Shown: in pieces, positions 1 through 5,076 of the stretch
Layout: each line of letters begins with the position of its first letter
Numbering within the stretch: position 1 is the first letter of the stretch
From: Gemmatimonadota bacterium
GTDB taxonomy: Bacteria > Gemmatimonadota > Gemmatimonadetes > Longimicrobiales > RSA9
Direction: 5' to 3'
Assembly (NCBI GenBank): GCA_012027055.1
Contig: VEPF01000370.1
Location: 1-5,076 of the forward strand
DNA: 5,076 nucleotides
The notes under the pieces: generated by a model
The model's input: only the letters and a program-made list of their open reading frames with translations
What the model was told of the DNA's origin: nothing
Databases searched by the model: none
Program-made: the position numbers and the translations under genes

Positions 1-321
1 GTCCAGCCCTGGGAGGCCAGCCCGGTGACGGAGGAGCTGCTGCGCAACCCGCTCAACATCATCCCACCCGCACAGCGGCCGCGGGTGGTGCTGCGCTACG
101 GCGAGGCGCGCGGCCTGCTGGTGTCCGGGCTGCTCGAGGGCGGCGGCGACATCGCCCAGCGGGCCATCGTGGTGGATGTGCCCGTGGACCGTGGACACCT
201 GGTACTGTTCGCGAACAATCCGGTCTGGCGCGGGCAGACCATCGCCGGCTACGCCCTGGTGCTGAACACGCTGCTGCACTTCGATCACCTGGACGCGGGC
301 CGGAAGCTGGGCCCGCGTTGA
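1..321 (+). CDS. C-terminal fragment of a probable M14-family zinc carboxypeptidase
   Basis: The reading frame is open from base 1 and ends at TGA 319-321, so only the last 106 codons are present and the start lies outside the window. The GTG at 25 is internal, not a credible start. The segment GHLVLFANNPVWRGQT (residues about 68-83 of the fragment), followed by an aliphatic helix ending NTLLHFDHL, resembles the conserved tail of large exported M14-type peptidases, where a beta-rich domain follows the catalytic domain. The zinc ligands and catalytic Glu would lie upstream and cannot be checked. If the assignment is right, the protein trims residues from peptide C-termini outside the cytoplasm. 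A GATase-like tail on another hydrolase is the main alternative. The family call rests on remembered sequence resemblance of the tail only. Confidence 0.6.
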   Translation, partial: VQPWEASPVTEELLRNPLNIIPPAQRPRVVLRYGEARGLLVSGLLEGGGDIAQRAIVVDVPVDRGHLVLFANNPVWRGQTIAGYALVLNTLLHFDHLDAGRKLGPR

Positions 322-325
322 CGCC

Positions 326-342
326 GGGCGGGAGCGGGCGGG
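326..342 (+). other. Potential G-quadruplex (four GGG runs)
   Basis: Four GGG runs separated by loops of 1, 3 and 1 bases (GGG-C-GGG-AGC-GGG-C-GGG) begin five bases after the stop codon of the peptidase fragment. This satisfies the canonical intramolecular G4 pattern on the coding strand and in the mRNA. At this base composition it could arise by chance; a role at the 3' end of the transcript is inference. Confidence 0.4.
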
Positions 343-364
343 CGCGGCCACGAGCATCGTGCGC

Positions 365-388
365 GCGCCCGGTGGCGGGTGCTAGTTT
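365..388 (+). terminator. Possible weak intrinsic terminator of the upstream peptidase gene
   Basis: A 7-bp stem (365-371 with 376-382, one G-T wobble, GTGG loop) is followed directly by TAGTTT, a short T-rich stretch that stands out in this G+C-rich DNA. It lies 43 bases past the peptidase stop. The T tract is short and interrupted, so termination would be inefficient. The same bases form the extended -10-like sequence at 380-388, and the two readings compete. Confidence 0.3.
380..388 (+). promoter_or_regulatory. Extended -10-like element upstream of the 142-residue protein gene
   Basis: TGCTAGTTT fits the extended -10 form TGnTAnnnT. A start of transcription near 395 would leave a leader of about 36 bases before the ATG at 431. 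No convincing -35 hexamer lies 17 bases upstream, which extended -10 promoters can tolerate. A related hexamer (TAGCTT) lies upstream of the minus-strand gene at 5020-5025. This is sequence resemblance only. Confidence 0.3.
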
Positions 389-430
389 GGGTACCGGCCG
401 GACACCGTTTCCCGAGCTCTGGGGCGCGAC

Positions 431-859
431 ATGTCGACGAAGCGGTTGATACTGCTCGTTCTGGTAGTCGGCGCAGTGGGCGGGCTGTACTACGCAGGCG
501 GGCCAAAGACAGGCAATGCCGCGGCTCCTCGTCCGGACGCACGCGCCCGGCTGACGGCTGCCCCCGGCCGGTTGGTCCACGGGCTGGGCGTGGGCGGCGC
601 CAGCATCATCGCCCCGGCCGTGCGCAAGATGGTGTATAGCACGGAACGCGAGCTGGCGCTGCTGCGGCAGGACCTGAAGACGGCCAGGACCAACCTGGTC
701 GCCGTGAACAGCGCGCGCGAAGGTGCGAAGCGGGTGGCGGCCATGGACAGCAGCGCCCTGGCGCAGCTGGCGGCGGGGCGGCCGATCCAGGCGTTCCGGG
801 ACGCGATGCAGGCCAACGGTCTGGCCACGGCCGTACGCGACAACCTGCGCGCCGAATGA
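431..859 (+). CDS. Small membrane-anchored helical protein of unknown function
   Basis: I do not recognise this 142-residue protein. Residues 1-5 are short and positively charged (MSTKR), followed by a hydrophobic stretch at about 6-22 (LILLVLVVGAVGGLYYA) that should act as an uncleaved signal anchor, placing the rest in the periplasm. Residues 25-47 form an Ala/Pro/Arg-rich linker. From about 62 to 140 the protein is predicted helical and amphipathic, with a charged stretch at 71-100 (TERELALLRQDLKTARTN and on) that could form a short coiled coil. No catalytic motif is visible. The ATG at 431 has a weak GGGG (421-424) six bases upstream. It sits 36 bases before the sensor kinase gene on the same strand, so co-transcription with it is possible. 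The periodic composition supports a real gene, but conservation is unknown. Confidence 0.6.
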   Translation: MSTKRLILLVLVVGAVGGLYYAGGPKTGNAAAPRPDARARLTAAPGRLVHGLGVGGASIIAPAVRKMVYSTERELALLRQDLKTARTNLVAVNSAREGAKRVAAMDSSALAQLAAGRPIQAFRDAMQANGLATAVRDNLRAE

Positions 860-879
860 ACCGGCGCCGCTGAGTCGGT

Positions 880-885
880 TACCTT
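880..885 (+). promoter_or_regulatory. Possible -10 element for a near-leaderless kinase transcript
   Basis: TACCTT fits TAnnnT and sits ten bases before the kinase ATG at 896, so transcription would start about four bases upstream of the start codon. The stretch 881-895 is pyrimidine-rich and has no Shine-Dalgarno sequence, which agrees with a leaderless or near-leaderless message. The -35 region (857-862, overlapping the previous stop codon) is poor. Alternatively the kinase is translated from a longer operon mRNA. Confidence 0.25.
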
Positions 886-895
886 TCCCTCGCTC

Positions 896-1960
896 ATGAG
901 CGCATCGGAACCAGTGAGCGACGTACGGTCCGACGCGCGGCCGTCGCTCGAACTCCTGCTCGAGCTGAGCCGGGATCTGGTCTGCAGCCTCACCGGGCGG
1001 GGCGACTTCATTCGGGTGAGTGATTCCTGCGCGCGCATCACGGGATTCGCGCCCGTCCTCCTCGCGGGGCAGCCCTTCGTCAGCTTCGTGCATCCACTCG
1101 ACCGGGAACTCGCGGAGCGCGCGTTCGCGCGCGTCCGGGAGCGCGGGTTCGCCGACGATGTGCCGACCCGTTTCCGCACTGCCGCCGGCGGCCACGTCTC
1201 GCTGCGCTGGACGGCCGCGCACGATGCGCACGGCGGGCAGGTGTTCATGATCGCGCGGGAGATGAAGCACGAGCGGGAACGGACCGCGCGCCGGCGGGCG
1301 CGCGCGGCGCTGAAGGCCGCCGCGTCCGAGCGGGAGCAGCTGCGCGCGGACCTGCACGATGGCCTGCTGCAGACGCTGACCGGGGCGTCGTTCAAGCTGG
1401 GCGGTGCGCTCCGGCTGCTGGAGACCGACCGGCCGGCCGCGCAACGCCAGCTGGAGGATGTGGCCCGGCTGTTGCAACAGGAACAGCGCGAGCTGCGTTT
1501 CCTGGTCGAGGAAATGAAGCAGGGTTGGCTGGAGCGGACGAACGCGCCGGGACCGTCCCTGTTCGAGCGGCTCACCGATTTCGCGCGCCGGCTGCATGCC
1601 ACCTGGGACATCCAGCTGCTGTGCTTCACCAGCGGGCCCGGCACGCTGCCGGAGCGACTGGTGCGGCCGGTCTTCGGGATCGTGCACGAGGCAGTGGTGA
1701 ACGCGGCCCGGCACGGCCAGGCCACGGCCGCGAGCGTGCACGTCGACCTGGCGGAGGACCACGTCCGGCTCCGCATCAGCGACAACGGCCGCGGCCTGTC
1801 CTTCACCGGGACGCTCGATAACGCGGCGCTCCGCGCGCAGGACCTGGGCCCGGCCGTGCTGAAGCACCGGGTCTGGTCGCTGGGCGGGAGCCTCGGCGTG
1901 GAATCGCAACCACAGGGCGCGGTAGTGGCCATCCGCATCCCCTTCGAGGACGACTCCTGA
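896..1960 (+). CDS. PAS-domain sensor histidine kinase, NarL/DegS type (HisKA_3)
   Basis: This 354-residue protein autophosphorylates a histidine and passes the phosphate to a response regulator. Residues about 18-122 form a PAS fold (LVCSLTGRGDFIRVSDSCAR, then the FVHPLDRELAE segment). A basic linker follows (125-140). The HisKA_3 dimerisation domain begins near 143 and carries the phosphoacceptor H154 in the LHDGLLQTL motif. The ATPase domain shows the N box (HEAVVNAARH, E265/N269/H273), G1 box DNGRG (296-300), and a G2-like segment G318 to LGG (329-331). All catalytic boxes are intact. No membrane segment or signal peptide is present, so it is a soluble cytoplasmic sensor; what the PAS domain binds cannot be read from sequence. 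The ATG at 896 has no Shine-Dalgarno. The stop TGA shares its last base with the ATG of the regulator, implying translational coupling, so the regulator is its evident partner. Confidence 0.93.
   Translation: MSASEPVSDVRSDARPSLELLLELSRDLVCSLTGRGDFIRVSDSCARITGFAPVLLAGQPFVSFVHPLDRELAERAFARVRERGFADDVPTRFRTAAGGHVSLRWTAAHDAHGGQVFMIAREMKHERERTARRRARAALKAAASEREQLRADLHDGLLQTLTGASFKLGGALRLLETDRPAAQRQLEDVARLLQQEQRELRFLVEEMKQGWLERTNAPGPSLFERLTDFARRLHATWDIQLLCFTSGPGTLPERLVRPVFGIVHEAVVNAARHGQATAASVHVDLAEDHVRLRISDNGRGLSFTGTLDNAALRAQDLGPAVLKHRVWSLGGSLGVESQPQGAVVAIRIPFEDDS
1946..1950 (+). promoter_or_regulatory. Ribosome binding site of the response regulator, inside the kinase gene
   Basis: GAGGA lies nine bases before the ATG at 1960 and within the last codons of the kinase. 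It supports the ATG at 1960, which overlaps the kinase stop codon by one base, as the true start. Confidence 0.55.
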
Positions 1961-2592
1961 TGGTGCGTCTGCTGATCGCCGACGATCACCCGATCGTGGT
2001 CCAGGGGCTGCTGGCACTGTTCGCCACGGACCCTGAGCTGGAGGTGCTGGCCGCATGCGGTGACGGGCGTGAGCTGCTGGCCGCCCTGCGTGACCACGAC
2101 CCGGACGTGATCATCCTCGACCAGAACATGCCGGGCCTGAGCGGCACGGCCATCCTCCGCCGCCTGTTCGAAGACGGGCATTTGCCTCCGGCCATCCTGC
2201 TGACCGGCATGATCTCGGAGGCGGAGGCGAAGGAGGCCGCGTACCTGGGAGTGCGGGCCATCGTTCTGAAGGAAGAGGCTCCCGAACGCCTGCTGGAGAC
2301 CATCCGGGCGGTGGCACGGGGCGAGCGGCGGATCGAGCCCCGCCTGCTGGAGCGCGCGCTCGCGGAGGTAGTGCCGGCCCAGCCGCACGCGGTGGTCGCG
2401 GAGCAGCTGACGGCGGCGGAGCAGCGGATCGTGAGGCTGGTGTGCCAGGGCCTGCCCAACAAGCGGATCGCGCGCGAGCTGGGCATCACCGAAGCCACGG
2501 TCAAGATCCACCTGCACCGCGTCTTCCGAAAGCTCAACGTGGCCAATCGCGTGCAGCTTACCATCCGCGCCCAGGGGGGCGGACTCCGGTAG
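1960..2592 (+). CDS. NarL/FixJ-family response regulator with LuxR-type HTH
   Basis: This is a 210-residue DNA-binding response regulator, the usual length for the family. The receiver domain occupies residues about 3-118: acidic pair D8/D9, phosphoacceptor D54 (IILDQNMPG), switch residue T82 (LLTGM) and K104 (IVLKEE). The position three residues before the lysine, usually Tyr or Phe in the GY-LLK motif, is Ile101, a mild departure affecting the aromatic switch. After a linker (about 120-147), the LuxR/GerE HTH covers 149-205, with the recognition region NKRIARELGITEATVKIHLH and KLNVANRVQL. It should dimerise on DNA once phosphorylated by the overlapping upstream kinase. The sialidase gene starts six bases after its stop, making that gene, and its own operon promoter, the first candidates for control. 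No inverted-repeat binding site could be assigned. Confidence 0.95.
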   Translation: MVRLLIADDHPIVVQGLLALFATDPELEVLAACGDGRELLAALRDHDPDVIILDQNMPGLSGTAILRRLFEDGHLPPAILLTGMISEAEAKEAAYLGVRAIVLKEEAPERLLETIRAVARGERRIEPRLLERALAEVVPAQPHAVVAEQLTAAEQRIVRLVCQGLPNKRIARELGITEATVKIHLHRVFRKLNVANRVQLTIRAQGGGLR

Positions 2593-2598
2593 GCGAGC

Positions 2599-3825
2599 AT
2601 GGTGTGGAACGCCGCCCGCTGCGCCGGGTCGCGTGCCCGGGTCCGCAGACGCGCCCGGCTGGCGGCGCGACTCGCCGTGCCGGTCAGCGCCGGGCTCATC
2701 GCCGCCGGCTGCCCCAAGTCACCGGTGGAGCCCGCTGCGACTGCGCCGCCGTTCATCGAGCGGGTGGACCTGGCGGTTTCCGGCCAGGGCGCGCACACCT
2801 GGCGGATCCCGGCACTGGAGGTGCTGAAGGACGGCACCATCATCGCCGCCTACGACCGGCGCAACGACAGCTCCCGCGATCTGCCGGGCGACATCGACGT
2901 GGTGGCGCGCTTCAGCTCGGACCAGGGGCGCACCTGGTCCGCGCCCCGGGTGATCGCGGATCACAGCGGCGGCATCGGGGTGGGGGATCCGAGCCTGCTG
3001 GTCGATCGCCGGACCGGCCGGATATTCGTGTTCTACGCATACGCCCCGCCGGGCATCGGCTTCGGCTCGGCGGGCGCAGGCAATGCGGACAGCAGCAGGA
3101 CCATCCTGCACACCGACTACAGCTACTCGGACGATGGCGGCCTCACCTGGCGCAGCCGGCGCATCACGTCGGCAATCAAGCGCCCGGAGTGGCTCGGCAT
3201 CTTCGCGTCCTCCGGCACCGGCATCCAGCTCCGCAGCGGCCGCCTGCTCCAGCAGTACGCCTTCCGGATGGCGGATGGCAGCATCTGGGCAGTGAGCGCG
3301 TACAGCGACGATCACGGCGAGACGTGGCACGCCGGCACGCCGGTGGGTCCGCTCATGGATGAGAACAAGACCGTGGAGCTGAGCGCCGGCCGCGTGCTGC
3401 TGAACAGTCGCACGGCCAGCACCCGGGCCAGGCTGGTCGCGCTCTCGACGGACGGCGGCAGCAGCTACGGCCCGCCAGTGCCGGACGGCCGGCTGATCGA
3501 TCCGACCAACAACGCCGCGCTCCTGCGCTACGACGCGGCGGCCCCCCGGGACAGTCCCCGGTCCCGCTGGCTGCTGTTCAGCAATACCGCCAGCACCACC
3601 GCCCGCGAGCGCCTGACGGTACGGGTGTCGTGCGACGACGGCGCCACCTGGGCGTGGGCGCGCGTGATCGAGCCCGGTGCGGCGGCGTACTCGACCATGG
3701 TCCGGCTGAGCGACGGGACCTTCGGCATCCTCTACGAGCGCGACGACTACCGTTACATCACGTTCGCCCGCTTCAATGCCGCCTGGCTGGGAATCGACTG
3801 TCCGACCGGTTCACCGCCATCGTGA
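2599..3825 (+). CDS. Exo-alpha-sialidase (neuraminidase, GH33-like), probable lipoprotein
   Basis: The enzyme should release terminal sialic acids from glycoconjugates. It is 408 residues and looks complete. The six-bladed propeller signature is clear: the RIP motif (R69-I70-P71) and five Asp boxes starting at S106, S177, S236, S283 (degenerate, ending SSY) and S344. By spacing against characterised bacterial sialidases I place the arginine triad at R69, R271 and R336, the acid/base Asp at D94 (in SSRDLPGDID), the nucleophile pair at E255 (DENKTVEL) and Y364 (AAYST), and the conserved late Glu at E380 (LYE). All are present, so activity is expected. The N-terminus is long and Arg-rich (to about 25), then hydrophobic, ending IAAGC with C38 as a plausible lipidation site; Ala at -3 is less usual. 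The ATG at 2599, only six bases after the regulator stop, implies an operon; its Shine-Dalgarno (AGGCGAG) is poor and close. A family relative acting on other nonulosonic acids is possible. Confidence 0.92.
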   Translation: MVWNAARCAGSRARVRRRARLAARLAVPVSAGLIAAGCPKSPVEPAATAPPFIERVDLAVSGQGAHTWRIPALEVLKDGTIIAAYDRRNDSSRDLPGDIDVVARFSSDQGRTWSAPRVIADHSGGIGVGDPSLLVDRRTGRIFVFYAYAPPGIGFGSAGAGNADSSRTILHTDYSYSDDGGLTWRSRRITSAIKRPEWLGIFASSGTGIQLRSGRLLQQYAFRMADGSIWAVSAYSDDHGETWHAGTPVGPLMDENKTVELSAGRVLLNSRTASTRARLVALSTDGGSSYGPPVPDGRLIDPTNNAALLRYDAAAPRDSPRSRWLLFSNTASTTARERLTVRVSCDDGATWAWARVIEPGAAAYSTMVRLSDGTFGILYERDDYRYITFARFNAAWLGIDCPTGSPPS

Positions 3826-3861
3826 CGCGGCCGGCCAGGCGGTGTGCCCGGGCCGGCCGCG
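3826..3861. terminator. Hairpin between convergent genes, candidate bidirectional terminator
   Basis: A perfect 11-bp inverted repeat (arms 3826-3836 and 3851-3861, CGCGGCCGGCC and its complement) encloses a 14-base loop. It starts on the first base after the sialidase stop and ends six bases from the stop of the convergent minus-strand gene. There is no T tract on either side, so it would act as a strong GC hairpin or with Rho. Its position between two converging stops supports termination or 3'-end protection in both directions. Confidence 0.55.
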
Positions 3862-3867
3862 GGCCGC

Positions 3868-4986
3868 TCAGTCTTCGGGGGTGCCCTCCAGGAGGGCGGT
3901 GCAGGGCTCGAGGCGCGGGCCGCGTTCGTCGCACACGGCGTAGCTGGCGCCCGGATACATGCCCACGCCGGCGTGCTCGCCGCGCGCGTTCAGCACGTAG
4001 AAGTGGATGCCGAAGTTGGGGAGGCCGCGGGCATTGAGCAGCCGCTTCTCGATGGTGGCCTTCCGGATGCGGCGGCAGGCCTCGAGGGCGGCATCCCGCG
4101 GGCTCATGCCCTGCCGCAGGCACTCCACGATGAGGAACGAGCAGAGGCCGTAGAGGTTGGCTTCGCCGCGGCCGGTGGAGCCGGCGGCGCCGATGTCGTT
4201 GTCCACGTAGAGCCCGGCGCCGAGGATGGGCGAATCGCCCACGCGGCCGGGGATCTTCCAGGCCAGCCCGCTGGTGGTGGTGACGCCGCAGATCTCCCCG
4301 CCGGCGTTGATGCCGTCGCAGTTGATGGTGCCATAGTAGTGGTCACGCTGGATCAGGCCCGCCCGCACCATCTCCAGGCCCACGCGCTGCGCCTCCGCGG
4401 TGCGCTGTTTCGGATCGAGCCAGTGGCCGGGGTCGAGGCGACGCTTCCACTCGAGCCACAGAGCGCGCGACTGCGCCGTGTTGAGATCGGGTTCGATGGT
4501 GAAGCCCAGCTGACGCGCGAACTGCTGCGCGCCCGCGCCCACCAGCAGGTGGTGGTCGGTGTTCTCCAGCACCGCCCGGGCCACCAGCGACGGCGTGCGC
4601 ACGCCTTCCAGGGCGGCCACCCCGCCCGCGCGCTTGCGCGGTCCGTGCATGCAGCAGGAGTCGAGCTGGACGACGCCGTCCGCGTTGGGCAGCCCGCCGT
4701 AGCCCACGCTCGAGTCCGCGGGATCGAGCTCGACGATGTTCACGCCCGCGATCAGGGCGTCCAGCACGTCGGTCCCGCCCACCATGCGCTCGTAAGCGAG
4801 CTGGACGCAGGACTTCCCATCCGCATTGCGGGAGGCGTTGCCGTTGGCGGAGGCGATCACCACGGGCCGCGCGGCGCAGCTGCGCCGAACGGATGGTGCT
4901 CCGAGGACGGTGGCGGGGAAGGCGAGGCTCGCGCCGGCGATGGCGCCAGCCGCCAGGAAGTCGCGGCGGTCGAGGTGCTCAGGCAT
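3868..4986 (-). CDS. Tat-exported glycosylasparaginase / isoaspartyl peptidase family Ntn-hydrolase
   Basis: This 372-residue protein belongs to the self-cleaving Ntn-hydrolases related to N4-(beta-N-acetylglucosaminyl)-L-asparaginase. A twin-arginine signal (DRRDFLAAGAIAG, R7/R8, then a hydrophobic stretch ending near A30) exports it folded. Family blocks follow: VGYGGLPNADG (94-104), the cleavage site YYGTIN with nucleophile T220, TTTSG (236-240), GRVGDSP (247-253) and STGRGE (270-275). Distances from T220 to R248 (+28), D251 (+31) and T271 (+51) match those I recall for the Flavobacterium enzyme, so the catalytic site is intact. Cleavage would give a beta chain of 153 residues. Two differences stand out: Gly rather than Asp precedes the nucleophile, and the expected early Trp aligns with A47. 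It has 11 cysteines, which suits disulfides in the periplasm. The substrate, a GlcNAc-Asn or a beta-aspartyl peptide, is therefore uncertain. Confidence 0.88.
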   Translation of the reverse strand: MPEHLDRRDFLAAGAIAGASLAFPATVLGAPSVRRSCAARPVVIASANGNASRNADGKSCVQLAYERMVGGTDVLDALIAGVNIVELDPADSSVGYGGLPNADGVVQLDSCCMHGPRKRAGGVAALEGVRTPSLVARAVLENTDHHLLVGAGAQQFARQLGFTIEPDLNTAQSRALWLEWKRRLDPGHWLDPKQRTAEAQRVGLEMVRAGLIQRDHYYGTINCDGINAGGEICGVTTTSGLAWKIPGRVGDSPILGAGLYVDNDIGAAGSTGRGEANLYGLCSFLIVECLRQGMSPRDAALEACRRIRKATIEKRLLNARGLPNFGIHFYVLNARGEHAGVGMYPGASYAVCDERGPRLEPCTALLEGTPED

Positions 4987-4993
4987 GAGGTGG

Positions 4994-4997
4994 CTCC
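4994..4997 (-). promoter_or_regulatory. Ribosome binding site of the Ntn-hydrolase gene
   Basis: On the minus strand GGAG lies seven bases before the ATG at 4986 and supports that start, which also gives a complete Tat signal. A near-copy of the surrounding sequence (CGGAGCC followed by AMCC) is repeated just upstream at 5001-5011. Confidence 0.55.
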
Positions 4998-5019
4998 GTG
5001 GGTTGGCTCCGGGAACGGC

Positions 5020-5025
5020 AAGCTA
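5020..5025 (-). promoter_or_regulatory. Possible -10 element of the Ntn-hydrolase gene
   Basis: On the minus strand TAGCTT fits TAnnnT and would start transcription near 5013, giving a leader of about 27 bases. It resembles TAGTTT at 383-388; both are followed by G. No -35 hexamer is recognisable; the expected spacer is occupied by the palindrome at 5027-5044. Confidence 0.3.
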
Positions 5026-5026
5026 C

Positions 5027-5044
5027 GCCGCCCGGCCGGGCGGC
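5027..5044. repeat. 18-bp perfect palindrome upstream of the Ntn-hydrolase gene
   Basis: GCCGCCCGGCCGGGCGGC reads the same on both strands over 18 bases. It lies 41 bases upstream of the ATG at 4986, directly beside the -10-like hexamer, where an operator for a dimeric repressor could sit. With no loop it would make a poor hairpin. The low complexity (only G and C) keeps chance as a real explanation. Confidence 0.45.
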
Positions 5045-5076
5045 CGCCACTGGCGGGAGCACGGACGGGAGGCCGC

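Noticed and set aside
25..27. GTG as the start of an independent 98-residue gene.
   Set aside because: The frame is open upstream to base 1, and the protein resembles the tail of a longer exported peptidase rather than a complete domain.
59..2056. A 665-codon open frame on the minus strand across the peptidase end, the anchored protein and the kinase.
   Set aside because: It is antisense to three well-supported genes, its translation is low-complexity (rich in Arg, Pro, Ala, Gly) with no recognisable domain, and long antisense frames are expected at this G+C level.
490..2517. A second very long minus-strand open frame (675 codons) opposite the kinase and regulator.
   Set aside because: Ser/Arg/Ala-rich translation without domains; it mirrors the codon pattern of the clear plus-strand genes.
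2599..2715. Twin-arginine signal on the sialidase because of its Arg-rich start.
   Set aside because: The RVRRRAR stretch lacks the RRxFL pattern; a hydrophobic stretch ending in AAGC fits a lipoprotein signal better.
2442..3362. A 306-codon plus-strand frame over the regulator end and sialidase.
   Set aside because: It is out of frame with the sialidase, whose RIP motif, Asp boxes and catalytic residues are all in the 2599 frame; the alternative translation has no family features.
3773..4123. A minus-strand frame of 116 codons crossing the convergent junction.
   Set aside because: It overlaps both the sialidase end and the Ntn-hydrolase in another frame and lacks a sensible start or domain.
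4321..4335. Apparent loss of the catalytic threonine in the glycosylasparaginase relative, because the HDT motif is missing.
   Set aside because: An ungapped alignment from the junction to TTSG, with matching distances to R248, D251 and T271, places T220 of the GTI sequence exactly at the nucleophile position.

Overview
The window is about 70% G+C, densely coded, and holds one partial and five complete protein genes. No RNA gene, mobile element, CRISPR array or integration scar is visible. The organism is a free-living-type Gram-negative bacterium, suggested by a probable lipoprotein signal and a twin-arginine signal. The G+C level, the M14-peptidase-like C-terminus and the Tat-exported glycosylasparaginase-family protein would fit Gemmatimonadota, but this is a guess from resemblance; a high-GC proteobacterium or acidobacterium is not excluded.

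Layout. 1-321 (+) is the 3' end of a probable exported zinc carboxypeptidase (M14-like). 322-430 is a 109-bp gap with a four-run G tract, a small hairpin and an extended -10-like sequence. 431-859 (+) encodes an unrecognised 142-residue membrane-anchored helical protein. 896-1960 (+) and 1960-2592 (+) encode a PAS-domain histidine kinase and its NarL/LuxR-type response regulator, overlapping by one base. Six bases later, 2599-3825 (+) encodes a complete GH33-type exo-sialidase with a probable lipoprotein signal. A perfect 11-bp inverted repeat fills most of the 42-bp gap before the convergent gene at 3868-4986 (-), a Tat-exported Ntn-hydrolase of the glycosylasparaginase/isoaspartyl peptidase family. 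4987-5076 is its upstream region, with a ribosome binding site, a -10-like hexamer and an 18-bp perfect palindrome.

How they may work together. Kinase, regulator and sialidase are packed like one operon, so the two-component pair may control the sialidase or be co-expressed with it. Three of the products (peptidase, sialidase, glycosylasparaginase-like hydrolase) are predicted or likely to act outside the cytoplasm on peptides or glycoconjugates. A small locus for scavenging glycoproteins is an attractive reading, but the glycosylasparaginase relative has substitutions at the substrate pocket and the cleavage junction, so its substrate is open. No clearly new system is evident. The most unusual points are the physical coupling of a soluble PAS kinase/NarL pair to a sialidase, and the atypical active-site surroundings of the Ntn-hydrolase.
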